Below the pieces are notes generated by a model, which saw only the letters and a list, made by a program, of their open reading frames with translations, had not been told where the DNA came from and did not search any database. Shown piece by piece: positions 50,290-60,226 of a DNA stretch of 64,000 bases (positions within the stretch are counted from its first letter, which is position 1; each line of letters begins with the position of its first letter). The translations under genes were made by a program, and so were the position numbers. Source of the DNA: Ruminococcus sp. (GTDB lineage: Bacteria; Bacillota; Clostridia; Oscillospirales; Ruminococcaceae); NCBI GenBank assembly GCA_015066935.1, contig SVNK01000001.1, forward strand, positions 1 to 64,000. The letters run 5' to 3'.

Positions 50290-52953
50290 ATGGCAAAAAA
50301 AATAAAATTAAGCGACGCTGCGAAGGACCTTAATATCCCTTCTCAGGAATTGATCAACTACTTCGCTGATAACGGCGATACAAAGAAAAAAGCAGGTTCT
50401 GCACTCTCGGAAGATGAAATGAACCTCGTTCTGGAACATTATTCCAAGCTTCACGAGGTAAGCTCCTTCGACGAGTACTTCGCTTCAAGAAACGAACCCA
50501 AGCCCGTTAAGAAGGAAGCTCCCAAGTCTGAGGAGAAGCCTGCCGCTAAGAAAACAGCTGCTCCCAAGGCAGAGAAAAAAACAGACGAACCCAAAAAGCA
50601 GACAGAAAAGAAGTCTGCTGAGAAAAAGTCTGCTCCCAAAACTGCCGAGAAGCCCGTTCAGGTTCAGGAGAAAAAAGAAGAACCCAAGCCCGTTAAGAAG
50701 GATGCTCCCAAGTCTGAGGAGAAGCCTGTGCAGACTCAGGTGAAGTCCGACGAAAAGCCTGTTCAGGCTCCCGTAAAGGCAGAGGAAAAGCCTGCCGAGA
50801 AGCCTGCTGAAAAGACAGCTCCCGCACCTGCTCCAAAGACAGAGCAGAAGCCTGCTGCAAACAATAAAAACAAGAAAAATGATAAGAAGGAAAAGGCTAA
50901 GGCTCAGGACAGAGGCGAGCGTACAAAGTTCAATGCAAGCTTCTCATCCGATACTCCCTCAGCTTCTTCCTCACAGCAGTTCCGTACTGTTGATACAAGA
51001 GGCAGCTACATTGACCTCGATAAGTACAACGAGCGCTACGACCAGATGGCTACCTCAAATAAGCACGGCGGCGAGAACTACTCGTCCAAGAAGCAGAAAA
51101 TCAATCAGAAGTCTGCCCAGAGAAACCGTCAGCAGTTCTCCAAGAAGGAGTCAGAAGCCGAAAAGCTCAAGAGACTTGAGCTTGAGCGTGCAAGAAAACA
51201 GCAGCTCAAGGTTCTTATCCCCGACTCGATTACTGTCGGCGAACTCGCTTCACGTCTCAAGGTGACTGCTACCGACGTTATCAAGAAGCTTATGGGTCTC
51301 GGCGTTATGGCTTCAATCAACCAGGAAGTTGACTTCGATACAGCTTCACTCGTTGCAGAGGAGCTCGGCGCTAAGGTTGAAAAGGAAGTTATCATCACTA
51401 TCGAGGAGCGTCTTATCGACGACAGCGACGATGATGACAAGAACCTTGAACCAAGATGTCCCGTTGTTGTTGTAATGGGTCACGTTGACCACGGTAAGAC
51501 TTCTATCCTCGACAGAATCAGAAACGCTCACGTAGCTTCCGGTGAGGCAGGCGGTATCACTCAGCATATCGGTGCTTATCAGGTTAACGTGAACGGACAG
51601 AAAATCACTTTCCTCGATACTCCCGGACATGAGGCGTTCACTTCCATGCGTGCAAGAGGTGCAAATATCACCGATATCGCTATCCTCGTTGTTGCCGCTG
51701 ACGACGGTATCATGCCTCAGACCGTTGAGTCCATCAACCACGCTAAATCAGCAGGACTCCAGATAATCGTTGCCATCAACAAGATGGATAAGGAAGGTGC
51801 TAACCCCGACCGTATCAAGGAAGAACTTACTAAATATGACCTCGTTTGTGAGGACTGGGGCGGCGACGTTATCTGCGTTCCCGTTTCCGCAAAAACAGGC
51901 TTCGGCTTCGATGAGCTTCTCGAAAACGTACTCCTCGTTGCTGAGGTTCAGGACCTTAAGGCTAACCCCGACAGACTTGCTAAGGGTACTGTTATCGAAG
52001 CTCGTCTCGACAAGGGCAGAGGTCCTATCGCAACACTCCTCGTTCAGAACGGTACTCTCAAGCAGGGCGACGTTCTCATCGCAGGAACTGCTGTCGGCAG
52101 AGTACGTGTAATGACCAACGACAAGGGCAGAACCGTAAAGAGTGCAGGTCCTTCCGTTCCCGTTGAAATCACAGGTCTTGCCGAAGTCCCCAGCGCAGGC
52201 GATATCTTCAATGCCGTTGAGGACGAAAGACTCGCAAGAGAACTCGTTGAGCAGAGAAAGCATGAGGCTAAGCAGGAACAGTTCAACGCTTACAAGAAGG
52301 TTACTCTCGATAACCTCTTCAGCCAGATCGCTGACGGCGAAATCAAGGAGCTTCCCATTATCGTCAAGGCTGACGTTCAGGGCTCTGTTGAGGCTGTAAA
52401 GCAGTCGCTCGAAAAGCTCTCAAACAACGAGGTAAGAGTAAGAGTTATTCACGGTGCGGTTGGTGCTGTCAAGGAGAGCGACGTTATGCTCGCAAATGCA
52501 TCAAACGCTATCATCGTAGGCTTCAACGTGCGTCCCGACCCTGTTGCTGCCGAAAGTGCCGCAAGAGACGGCGTTGACATCCGTCTCTACAGAATCATCT
52601 ACGACGCTATCGAGGAAATCTCCACTGCTATGAAGGGTATGCTCGCTCCCAAGTACAGAGACGTTGAGCTCGGACGTGTTGAGGTTCGTCAGGTTTACAG
52701 AATCTCCAACGTCGGAATGGTTGCGGGAAGCTACATCCTCAGCGGTAAGGCTCAGAGAGGCTGTCAGGTGCGTGTTGTGCGTGACGGTATCATTATCGCC
52801 GACGACAAGATTTCAGGTCTCAAGCGCTTCAAGGACGACGTTAAGGAAGTTGCTGAGGGCTACGAGTGCGGTATCAGCCTTGAAAAGTTCAGCGATGTCA
52901 AGGAAGGCGATATCTTCGAAACTTACTTCGTTGAAGAATACAGAGAAGACTAA
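50290..52953 (+). CDS. infB: Translation initiation factor IF-2
   Basis: 887 residues from the ATG at 50290 ([20 protein letters not shown]), 10 nt after GGAGG; the ORF-track start overlaps the binding site. A small N-terminal IF2-N helix bundle is followed by a low-complexity linker of about 200 residues, rich in Lys, Pro, Glu and Ala ([14 protein letters not shown] repeated), then a second IF2-N, then the GTPase: [59 protein letters not shown], and domains II-IV. Brings fMet-tRNA to the 30S subunit. Confidence 0.98.
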   Translation: MAKKIKLSDAAKDLNIPSQELINYFADNGDTKKKAGSALSEDEMNLVLEHYSKLHEVSSFDEYFASRNEPKPVKKEAPKSEEKPAAKKTAAPKAEKKTDEPKKQTEKKSAEKKSAPKTAEKPVQVQEKKEEPKPVKKDAPKSEEKPVQTQVKSDEKPVQAPVKAEEKPAEKPAEKTAPAPAPKTEQKPAANNKNKKNDKKEKAKAQDRGERTKFNASFSSDTPSASSSQQFRTVDTRGSYIDLDKYNERYDQMATSNKHGGENYSSKKQKINQKSAQRNRQQFSKKESEAEKLKRLELERARKQQLKVLIPDSITVGELASRLKVTATDVIKKLMGLGVMASINQEVDFDTASLVAEELGAKVEKEVIITIEERLIDDSDDDDKNLEPRCPVVVVMGHVDHGKTSILDRIRNAHVASGEAGGITQHIGAYQVNVNGQKITFLDTPGHEAFTSMRARGANITDIAILVVAADDGIMPQTVESINHAKSAGLQIIVAINKMDKEGANPDRIKEELTKYDLVCEDWGGDVICVPVSAKTGFGFDELLENVLLVAEVQDLKANPDRLAKGTVIEARLDKGRGPIATLLVQNGTLKQGDVLIAGTAVGRVRVMTNDKGRTVKSAGPSVPVEITGLAEVPSAGDIFNAVEDERLARELVEQRKHEAKQEQFNAYKKVTLDNLFSQIADGEIKELPIIVKADVQGSVEAVKQSLEKLSNNEVRVRVIHGAVGAVKESDVMLANASNAIIVGFNVRPDPVAAESAARDGVDIRLYRIIYDAIEEISTAMKGMLAPKYRDVELGRVEVRQVYRISNVGMVAGSYILSGKAQRGCQVRVVRDGIIIADDKISGLKRFKDDVKEVAEGYECGISLEKFSDVKEGDIFETYFVEEYRED

Positions 52954-52961
52954 TATCAACC

Positions 52962-53003
52962 CTGCTGTCTGTGACGGCTATCTCTTCTTGCCACGGACAG
53001 CAG
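52962..53003 (+). other. Long hairpin between infB and the acidic protein gene
   Basis: CTGCTGTCTGTG / CACGGACAGCAG: 12-bp stem with one G-U pair and an 18-nt loop. There is no T-tract, so not a clear terminator; perhaps a processing or stability site. Confidence 0.5.
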
Positions 53004-53028
53004 ACTATAAATATAAGGGGGTTACATT

Positions 53029-53478
53029 ATGGACAATAACAGAATGAGTACGGCAGATATGCTTCAGTACTGCAATGAAGCTCTTGCATGGGAGGACTTC
53101 GGTCCAATAGACATCTACTTCTTCGAATCCGTAAAAAGAATACTGCTGGGACAGTGCAGTGCCCTTGAAGAACCTGAGGAATCAACAGACGACCTCATGG
53201 GTATCGAAAGACCTGTCCGTGACGTCGAGCTTGAACCCGAATACGGTATGTATGCCGACATCTATTACGGCGAGGAAGGCGACGAGGATATTCCCGATTA
53301 CAGCCGTACTCCCGAAGAAGAGGCTTTCGGTGACGAAATGTTCGGCGACGGCTTCTTCACAGAAGCAGATTCCGCAGCTTCACAGCAGACAGCTGAGGAA
53401 ACCGGCGAGGATTCTTCCGAAGCCGACAGCAGAAATCACGAGGAAGCTCAGGAAACAAGCTTTACGGTAAACATCTGA
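53029..53478 (+). CDS. Acidic protein of unknown function in the infB-rbfA gap
   Basis: 149 residues; AAGGGGGTTACATT before the ATG. The first 45 residues look folded and helical (TADMLQYCNEALAWEDFGPIDIYFFESVKRILLGQ); the rest is strongly acidic and low-complexity (EEPEESTDDLMG, GEEGDEDIPDYSRTPEEEAFGDEMFGDGFF, then Glu/Ser/Thr). No signal peptide or membrane span. Standard operons go straight from infB to rbfA. I recognise no family. Could be a ribosome-assembly or stress partner recruited into the operon (inference). Confidence 0.75.
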   Translation: MDNNRMSTADMLQYCNEALAWEDFGPIDIYFFESVKRILLGQCSALEEPEESTDDLMGIERPVRDVELEPEYGMYADIYYGEEGDEDIPDYSRTPEEEAFGDEMFGDGFFTEADSAASQQTAEETGEDSSEADSRNHEEAQETSFTVNI

Positions 53479-53509
53479 CAAGGGATTCTTTTCCCGAAGA
53501 AAGGATAAT

Positions 53510-53848
53510 ATGCCTAATTTTAAAAACAACAGAACTGCAGAGGATATAAAACGTGAAATGACTGCGATTCTCAGAGAACTCAAAGACCCCAGAATCGACA
53601 AGATGCTTTCAATCGTACGTACCGAACTTTCGGGAGATATGTCCGTCTGCAAAATATACGTTTCAAGCTTCATGGGAATCGAAAAGGCTAAGGAATCGGT
53701 TATGGGACTTAAAAGTGCTGAGGGCTTTATAAAGCGTGAGCTTTTCCACCGCCTCAAGCTGAGAAAGTCGCCTTCACTCACCTTCATCGCCGACGATTCT
53801 ATCGCAAGAAGCGCAGAAATCAGCAAAAAACTCAACGACCTGCTCTAA
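53510..53848 (+). CDS. rbfA: Ribosome-binding factor A
   Basis: 112 residues; AAGGATAAT before ATG. KH-like ribosome maturation factor: RTAEDIKREMTAILRELKDPRIDKMLSIVRTELSGDMSVCKIYVS, LKSAEGFIKRELFHRLKLRKSPSLTFIADDSI match RbfA well. Binds helix 1 of 16S rRNA during 30S maturation. Confidence 0.95.
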   Translation: MPNFKNNRTAEDIKREMTAILRELKDPRIDKMLSIVRTELSGDMSVCKIYVSSFMGIEKAKESVMGLKSAEGFIKRELFHRLKLRKSPSLTFIADDSIARSAEISKKLNDLL

Positions 53849-53862
53849 AGGAGGAAAGCCTA

Positions 53863-54819
53863 ATGCTTACAGACTTCAGCGGTGCGGCGGAATTTCTCCG
53901 CAATTGCAGGGACGCTGTTATCATCACTCACCGCAATCCCGACGGCGACTGTATCGGTGCAGGCTTCGCCATGAAGGATATTCTCGCCTCTCTCGGAATA
54001 AGAAGCAGGGTTGTCTGCCACGACGATTTTCCGCATCGTTTCGACTTTATTACAGGAATCGGTGCGGGTGAGGACTTTGAGCCTCAGTCGGTCATTGCCG
54101 TTGACCTTGCCGATGTTCAGCTTATGGGAAGTCTCGGCGAAATCTACGGGGACAAGGTTCAGCTTTGTATCGACCACCACGTCTCCAACAAGGACTACGC
54201 TCAGCTTACGCTCCTCAGAGCCGATGCTGCCGCTGCGTGCGAGGTCATCTACGAGCTTGCAGGGTACATGGGAATTGAACTCACAGAACACTGCGCTGCC
54301 TGTCTTTATACGGGAATCGCTACCGATTCGGGCTGTTTCAAGTACAGCTGCACAACACCGAAAACTCATCTCATCGCCGCTGAACTTATGACCAATTTCA
54401 GCAGCATCAACTTCGCCCGCATTAACAGATATATGTTCGACGTGAAATCAAAGGGCAGAATGATACTCGAAAGCAGAGTGAACGAGCTTCTCGAATTCCA
54501 CTGTGACGACAAAATCGCTGTGATTGCGGTCACAAACGATATGATGAGAGAAATGGGAATCGGTATGGAGGAGCTTGAAGGCTTCGCTCCCGCAACTATC
54601 CAGCTTGAAGATACAGAAGTCGGAATCCTCATGCGTGAACGTGAACCCAATGAGTACAAATGCTCGCTGCGTTCCGCAAACGAGGTCAATGTTGCGGAAA
54701 TCTGTCAGACTCTCGGCGGAGGCGGTCATGCAAAAGCGGCAGGCTGTACGGTCTGCGGAACTCCCGAAGAAGCAAAACAACAAATCGTTGAGGCTGTGGA
54801 AAGGGCACTCTGCAAATGA
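53863..54819 (+). CDS. nrnA: DHH-family phosphoesterase (NrnA-like)
   Basis: 318 residues; GGAGGAAAGCCTA before the ATG. DHH motifs: IITHRNPDGDCIGAGFAMKD, VDLADVQL, CIDHHVSNKDYA, TGIATDSGCFKYS, and the DHHA1 end GGGGHAKAAGC. Homologues degrade nano-RNA and pAp. Position between rbfA and truB is conserved in Clostridia. Cytosolic, metal-dependent. Confidence 0.93.
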   Translation: MLTDFSGAAEFLRNCRDAVIITHRNPDGDCIGAGFAMKDILASLGIRSRVVCHDDFPHRFDFITGIGAGEDFEPQSVIAVDLADVQLMGSLGEIYGDKVQLCIDHHVSNKDYAQLTLLRADAAAACEVIYELAGYMGIELTEHCAACLYTGIATDSGCFKYSCTTPKTHLIAAELMTNFSSINFARINRYMFDVKSKGRMILESRVNELLEFHCDDKIAVIAVTNDMMREMGIGMEELEGFAPATIQLEDTEVGILMREREPNEYKCSLRSANEVNVAEICQTLGGGGHAKAAGCTVCGTPEEAKQQIVEAVERALCK

Positions 54820-55709
54820 ATGGTATTATATGCGTGAACAAACCACAGGACTTCACCTCTTTTGACGTTATTGCAAAGCTCAGAGGTATCCTGCGTATAA
54901 AACGTCTCGGTCACGGCGGAACTCTCGACCCTATGGCTACGGGAGTCCTTCCCGTATTCGTCGGAACCGCCACAAAAGCCTGCGACATCATGCCCGATAA
55001 CTCAAAAAGCTATCTTGCTTCGTTCCGTCTCGGACAAACCTCAGATACTCAGGATATTACGGGAGAAATCCTCTCCTCATCCGATATGACTGTAGGTTAC
55101 GATATGCTGAATGACGTTCTCCCCTGCTTCAGAGGAAAAATCATGCAGCTTCCGCCTATGTATTCGGCGGTTCAGGTAAACGGTCAGCGTCTTTACGACC
55201 TCGCAAGACAGGGCATTGAGGTTGAACGTACTCCACGTGAAATAGAAATTTCATCTCTCAGTCTCGTTGATTACGACGAGGAAAAACGTGAGGGAGTCCT
55301 TGAAATAGGCTGCTCAAAGGGTACGTACATCCGCACAATCATCAACGACATCGGTGAAAAGCTCGGCTGCGGCGGTATCATGACTTCACTCGTGAGAACT
55401 TCTTCAGGCGGCTTCACTCTCAACGACTGCTTCACCTTCGACGAAATCCAGAACGCAAGGGACGAGGAGCGTCTTGAGGAACTTATCCTGCCCATCGAAA
55501 GAGTCTTTGAAAAGCTTCCGAAAATCAGACTCGGCGAGGCTCAGTCAAGAATGTACAGAAACGGCGTAAAGCTCGACCTTGAACGTGTCCGTGATGTGCG
55601 TGACGGAGCCGATACTTATGCCGTTTACGCTCACGAGGCAGGATTCATCGGAACGGCTGTTGCAGACAGGGAAAACGGTGTTCTGCGCATAGGAAAGAAT
55701 CTCGTGTGA
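54816..55709 (+). CDS. truB: tRNA pseudouridine55 synthase
   Basis: 297 residues; ATG overlaps the previous stop. GIICVNKPQDFTSFDVIAKLRG, HGGTLDPMATGVLPVFVGTATKA (catalytic Asp), the PPMYSAVQVNGQRLYDLAR loop and a C-terminal PUA-like part. Makes pseudouridine 55 in tRNAs. Confidence 0.98.
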   Translation: MNGIICVNKPQDFTSFDVIAKLRGILRIKRLGHGGTLDPMATGVLPVFVGTATKACDIMPDNSKSYLASFRLGQTSDTQDITGEILSSSDMTVGYDMLNDVLPCFRGKIMQLPPMYSAVQVNGQRLYDLARQGIEVERTPREIEISSLSLVDYDEEKREGVLEIGCSKGTYIRTIINDIGEKLGCGGIMTSLVRTSSGGFTLNDCFTFDEIQNARDEERLEELILPIERVFEKLPKIRLGEAQSRMYRNGVKLDLERVRDVRDGADTYAVYAHEAGFIGTAVADRENGVLRIGKNLV

Positions 55710-55718
55710 GGTGAGAGT

Positions 55719-56603
55719 GTGACATATAACGGAAAAAGAGCCGTCGCTCTCGGAATCTTCGACGGAGTCCATCTCGGACACCGCCGTGTTATGGAAATTA
55801 CTGCCGGTACTGCGGAAAACGGTTTTGCACCGTCTGCTTTTACGTTCAGAAGCAATACAATCCGTCGGAAGCAGGGACGCAGTCTTGAATATATCTACAC
55901 CGACAAAAACAAAGAACGTATTATCAATGCTCTCGATATAAAAGACGTGTTCAGCGAGGATTTCGGCAGTCTCAAAGGTCTGTCGGGCGAGGAATTTGTC
56001 CGTGAAATCCTTGTAAAAAGACTGAATACGGGTATTGCTGTGTGCGGAGATGACTTCCGCTTCGGTCACAATGCAATGTGCGGTGCCGACGACCTTGTAC
56101 GCTTCGGCAAAGAGTACGGCTTCGATGCGATTATCGTCCCCGAAGAACGCATGAACGGCGAAAAAGTCTCATCACGGCGTATACGTGAGCTTCTTCTCGA
56201 CGGCAATATGAAAGATGCATCGGTGCTTCTCGGAGACCGCTACAGTATCTTCACTGAGGTCGTGAAGGGCGCTCAGCTCGGACGGACCATCGGTTTCCCG
56301 ACAATCAACCAGCTTTTCGCAGAGGGACAGCTTGTGCCTGCATGCGGAGTCTACGCTTCAACGGCTCTCATAGACGGAAAACGCTTCCCCGCTATGACCA
56401 ATATCGGCGTAAAGCCTACGGTCTGCTACGGCGGTGCACCTCTTGCTGAGACTTATATTCACGGCTTTTCGGGCAGCCTCTACGGAAAATGCTTCCCCGT
56501 TGAGCTGTGGGAATTTATCCGTCCCGAACGGAAATTCGGCTCCCTTGACGAGCTGAAGAATCAGATAAATACGGATGTTGAGCATTGTCTCAATATCCTG
56601 TAA
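55719..56603 (+). CDS. ribF: Bifunctional riboflavin kinase/FAD synthetase
   Basis: 294 residues; GTG start, GAGGTGAGA upstream. N-terminal FMN adenylyltransferase: VALGIFDGVHLGHRRVMEI with the HxGH motif; C-terminal riboflavin kinase: GRTIGFPTINQLF, YASTALIDGKRFPAMTNIGVKPTV, FSGSLYGKCFPVELWEFIRPERKF. Makes FMN and FAD. Ends the rimP operon. The 172 nt to the next gene holds two small hairpins, GCCGTG/CACGGC and TGTGTCC/GGACACA. Confidence 0.97.
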   Translation: MTYNGKRAVALGIFDGVHLGHRRVMEITAGTAENGFAPSAFTFRSNTIRRKQGRSLEYIYTDKNKERIINALDIKDVFSEDFGSLKGLSGEEFVREILVKRLNTGIAVCGDDFRFGHNAMCGADDLVRFGKEYGFDAIIVPEERMNGEKVSSRRIRELLLDGNMKDASVLLGDRYSIFTEVVKGAQLGRTIGFPTINQLFAEGQLVPACGVYASTALIDGKRFPAMTNIGVKPTVCYGGAPLAETYIHGFSGSLYGKCFPVELWEFIRPERKFGSLDELKNQINTDVEHCLNIL

Positions 56604-56722
56604 ATATTCGCCGTGCTTTCACGGCACTATCACACTAATGGTCTATTATGCTATTGTGTACTGTGTCCCGCTTCGGACACATATCCTATACGTGCGGACA
56701 GAATGTGTTCCGTGCATTTTGC

Positions 56723-56750
56723 TTGTTTGAAATAGGCTGAGCAATATAAA
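56723..56750 (+). promoter_or_regulatory. Possible promoter of the ABC/GldG/DUF4340 operon
   Basis: TTGTTT, 16-nt spacer, TATAAA; weak match, but suitably 26 bp before the start codon's binding site. Confidence 0.35.
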
Positions 56751-56775
56751 ATCTTCTCGATAAGGAGGAAATCCA

Positions 56776-57903
56776 ATGGTAGAAGTAAAAAATCTATCAA
56801 AGAATTACGGCGACAAGCACGCTGTAAACAATATCAGCTTCAAGGTTGAAAAAGGCGAGATTCTCGGCTTTCTCGGACCTAACGGCGCAGGAAAATCAAC
56901 TACGATGAATATGCTTACGGGCTATATCTCATCAACATCAGGTCAGATTCTCATCAACGGCGTCGATATTCTTGAGGAACCCAAAAAGGCTAAGCAGTAT
57001 ATCGGCTATCTCCCCGAAATACCCCCGCTTTACACCGACATGACCGTTGACGCTTACCTCAACTTCATGTATGACCTCAAAAAATGTAAGCTCCCCAGAA
57101 AGGCTCATCTCAACGATGTCTGCACTCTCTGTAAAATCTCCGACGTCAGAAAGCGTGTTATCAAGAACCTTTCAAAGGGTTATCGTCAGAGAGTCGGTCT
57201 TGCACAGGCTCTTATAAACAACCCTCCCGTACTCATCCTCGATGAGCCTACGGTTGGTCTTGACCCGAATCAGATTATCGAAATCAGAACGCTTATCAAG
57301 AAGCTCGGAAAGCGTCACACAGTCATCCTTTCTTCGCACATCCTCCCCGAAATTCAGGCTGTGTGCGACAGAATCATTATCATAAACAAGGGCGTTGTCG
57401 CCGCTGACGGTACTGCCGACGAAATCGCCAAGAGCATCACTAATGAACATAAGATGACTCTCAGAATCGAGGGTCCAACTCATACTGCTGCCGATAAGGC
57501 TGAAATCACTGAGGCTCTCCGCAAAATCGACGGTGTCAAGTACGTCCGTGCCGATATGGAGCGTGAAAAAGGTATCTACGATTACGACGTTGAAACAGAC
57601 GGCAAAACCGATGTCCGCCGCCGTATAAATGCACTCTGCTCGGAAAACGGCTGGAATATCCTCATGCTCCAGCTCTCGGACCTCACACTTGAGGACATCT
57701 TCCTCAAGATTACTATGGGCGAAAATCTCGGTGCAGATGCGTCCGCACAGCCCGAAAAACCACGTATCAATATCGTGATTGACAACGGAGACGCTCCCGA
57801 TGCCGACGATGAAACCGATTCCGATGCACCGGATGCAGAATCTGCTGCTGACGAGGATACATCCGCTGAAAATGCAGAGAAAAACAACGGAGGTGACGAA
57901 TAA
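56776..57903 (+). CDS. ABC transporter ATP-binding protein (GldA-like) with acidic tail
   Basis: 375 residues; AAGGAGGAAATCCA before the ATG. Nucleotide-binding domain with FLGPNGAGKSTTMNMLTG (Walker A), LSKGYRQRVGLAQAL (signature), PVLILDEPTVGLDPNQI (Walker B/D loop) and HILPEIQAVCD (His switch). From residue about 225 on comes the C-terminal extension of this ABC-2 subgroup, ending in an Asp/Ala/Glu-rich tail of about 50 residues (DAPDADDETDSDAPDAES). First of four overlapping genes. Cargo unknown. Confidence 0.93.
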   Translation: MVEVKNLSKNYGDKHAVNNISFKVEKGEILGFLGPNGAGKSTTMNMLTGYISSTSGQILINGVDILEEPKKAKQYIGYLPEIPPLYTDMTVDAYLNFMYDLKKCKLPRKAHLNDVCTLCKISDVRKRVIKNLSKGYRQRVGLAQALINNPPVLILDEPTVGLDPNQIIEIRTLIKKLGKRHTVILSSHILPEIQAVCDRIIIINKGVVAADGTADEIAKSITNEHKMTLRIEGPTHTAADKAEITEALRKIDGVKYVRADMEREKGIYDYDVETDGKTDVRRRINALCSENGWNILMLQLSDLTLEDIFLKITMGENLGADASAQPEKPRINIVIDNGDAPDADDETDSDAPDAESAADEDTSAENAEKNNGGDE

Positions 57904-58607
57904 TGGGTGCTATCTACAGACGTGAGCTCGGTGCATTCTTCACATCGGGCGTTGCATACGTTTTTCTTGCAGTATTTTACCTTTTCTCAGGCTATTACTT
58001 CTATAACAGCGTAATCAGCTCAGGCTATACCGATACTTCACCTATGTTCAGAAGTATGTTTATTATCGTACTCTTCCTTATCCCCATCCTCACCATGAGA
58101 CTCATCAGTGAGGATAAAAAGAATAAGACCGATCAGGGTCTTCTTACGGCTCCCGTAGGACTCTGGGAAATCGTTCTGGGTAAGTATTTCGCTGCTCTTA
58201 CAATCTTTATCATCGCAGAAAGCATCATCTTCGTTTACTCATTCATTCTCGGAATGCTCGGAGATGTTGTATGGGCATCACTTCTCGGCAACTACTTCGC
58301 AATGCTTCTTCTCGGAGCTGCATTCATCGCTGTAGGCGTTTTCGTTTCATCTCTTACAGAAAACCAGATGACTGCTGCCGTTGCTTCAATGGTAACGCTC
58401 TACTTCCTCTACCTCTTCGATTCCTTTGCCGATAAACTGTCATGGGAATGGCTCAGAAAGGCTGTTGTAAGTCTTTCATTCTACACCCGCTACACCGAGT
58501 TCACACAGGGAATATTCAACCTGACAAGTGTACTGTTCTACGTAAGCACAGCTTTCCTCTTCAACTTCTTCACTGTAAGAGTTCTTGAGAAGAAACGCTG
58601 GAGCTGA
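57903..58607 (+). CDS. ABC transporter permease (GldF-like)
   Basis: 234 residues; ATG overlaps the preceding stop. Six predicted spans: GVAYVFLAVFYLFSGYYFYN, SMFIIVLFLIPILTM, FAALTIFIIAESIIFVYSFIL, LLGNYFAMLLLGAAFIAVGVFVSSL, AAVASMVTLYFLYLFDS, and VLFYVSTAFLFNFFTVRVL. ABC-2 permease of the GldF type, which pairs with the ATPase before it. It has no periplasmic domain of its own; the two following genes supply large extracytoplasmic parts. Confidence 0.9.
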   Translation: MGAIYRRELGAFFTSGVAYVFLAVFYLFSGYYFYNSVISSGYTDTSPMFRSMFIIVLFLIPILTMRLISEDKKNKTDQGLLTAPVGLWEIVLGKYFAALTIFIIAESIIFVYSFILGMLGDVVWASLLGNYFAMLLLGAAFIAVGVFVSSLTENQMTAAVASMVTLYFLYLFDSFADKLSWEWLRKAVVSLSFYTRYTEFTQGIFNLTSVLFYVSTAFLFNFFTVRVLEKKRWS

Positions 58608-58636
58608 GTATCACTAAGAAAGGAAGGTATTTTCAG

Positions 58637-60226
58637 ATGAATAATCCCGAAACTCAGACTAAAACTGAAACAGCTAAAAAGCCGAAAAATTTCAAGAAGG
58701 TTAAGTATGGCTCGATGTCGATTGCTGTTATGGTGCTTGTAATAGTTCTGGTCGTTATACTGAATCTTATCGCAGGCTATGCTTCAAAGAGAGCTCCCCT
58801 CAAAATCGACCTCACCGCTGACAACAGATACGAGCTCAGCGACGAATCCATTGACTTCCTCAGAAACAAACTCGACAAGGACGTTGAAGTTATCATTACA
58901 TGTCCCAAAGCAGAATTCGAAGAGCTTTCGGCTTCCGCAGAATTCTTCTATCTCTATAATTACGGCATTAAACTCGACTGTCCCTACGATATGATCCCCG
59001 TTCTCCTTGAAAAGTACGAAATGTACGCTAATCAGGGAAAAGGTAAGCTCAGCGTAAGATACGTTGACCTCGACAAGGACCCCAAGGCTGTCCAGAAATA
59101 CAAGGAAAGCTTCGGCGGAGAAATCGAAGCTCAGAGCATCATCCTCAGCTGCGGCGACAGAGTACGTGTTATTGATACTGCCGCTGTAAGCAATATGATC
59201 GCTCCCGATACTTCCAACCAGACAAATATCAACCTCATCTTCGCCGGCGAAAGTACTATCACTTCCGAAATAATGAATGTTACTGACGCTAACCCTGTAA
59301 GAGTTGCTTTTGCGTCTGCGTTCAACGGTCAGGCTATCTACACCCAGAACTACTCCGACGCTGCTCCTGCTCTCAGAGACAGACTCCTCGTAAAGAACGG
59401 CTACATCTGCACAGATATAGACATCGCTAAGGACGAACTCAGTGTCGATAAATACGATATGGTCGTAATCCCCATGCCGTCAAACGATTTCGACGAGACT
59501 ACTATCAAAAAGCTCTCCGATTTCCTCTATAACGGCGGAAATTACGGAAAGAATATGCTTTTCATTGCAGATACTCTCGCTTCCGATTTCCCCAATATCA
59601 GCGAATTCCTCGCTGAATGGAACCTCGCTGTCTCAACAGGCACCGTTCTTCAGGATGAGGAAAGCTATATGGGCAACAACACATTCGCTCTTCAGGCTAA
59701 GGTTCCTGAAAACGATTTCACCGCAAATGTTCCCAAAAATTCACTCTACCTCGTAGCTCCCACAGCTCAGGAGGTCCAGATTCTTTCAAGAAACGTCGAT
59801 GGTTTCACAGAACCCGTTATCCAGACAAGCGGAAGTGCTGTAAACTTCGACATGAAAACAGAAAAGGCTGTCGGCGAAAAGGGCGTAAAGAACATCGCTG
59901 CAATCGCTACAAAGCGTACCCAGATAAGCAACTTTGAGTACAGCGACAGTAATGTTATGGTGCTTGGATGCGGTCTTATGACAAGAAGCGACGTTATCGT
60001 ACAGAGCAACCTTTACAGCAATGCCTCTACACTTCTCAGCATCCTCAATACAATGACAGGCAGAGAAACAGATTCCGTTATTATCCCCGAAAAGACTCTT
60101 CAGGCTGCTACCATTGCTCCCACAGCAAATCAGGATAAAACAATCAAGATTGTTGTAATCTTCGTGATTCCCGCTGTTATTGCCGTTATTGGACTCGCTG
60201 TTCTGTTAAGGAGAAGAAACCGATGA
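58637..60226 (+). CDS. GldG-like ABC auxiliary protein
   Basis: 529 residues; AAGGAAGGTATTTTCAG before the ATG. One N-terminal span (MSIAVMVLVIVLVVILNLIAGY), a large extracytoplasmic region with the family pattern (LTADNRYELSDESIDFL, FNGQAIYTQNYSD, DMVVIPMPSNDFDETTIKKLSDFLYNGGNYGKNMLF) and a C-terminal span (VVIFVIPAVIAVIGLAVLL). Matches the GldG/PF09822 group. Probably couples the ABC unit to an extracellular or envelope target. Overlaps the next gene by 4 nt. Confidence 0.88.
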   Translation: MNNPETQTKTETAKKPKNFKKVKYGSMSIAVMVLVIVLVVILNLIAGYASKRAPLKIDLTADNRYELSDESIDFLRNKLDKDVEVIITCPKAEFEELSASAEFFYLYNYGIKLDCPYDMIPVLLEKYEMYANQGKGKLSVRYVDLDKDPKAVQKYKESFGGEIEAQSIILSCGDRVRVIDTAAVSNMIAPDTSNQTNINLIFAGESTITSEIMNVTDANPVRVAFASAFNGQAIYTQNYSDAAPALRDRLLVKNGYICTDIDIAKDELSVDKYDMVVIPMPSNDFDETTIKKLSDFLYNGGNYGKNMLFIADTLASDFPNISEFLAEWNLAVSTGTVLQDEESYMGNNTFALQAKVPENDFTANVPKNSLYLVAPTAQEVQILSRNVDGFTEPVIQTSGSAVNFDMKTEKAVGEKGVKNIAAIATKRTQISNFEYSDSNVMVLGCGLMTRSDVIVQSNLYSNASTLLSILNTMTGRETDSVIIPEKTLQAATIAPTANQDKTIKIVVIFVIPAVIAVIGLAVLLRRRNR

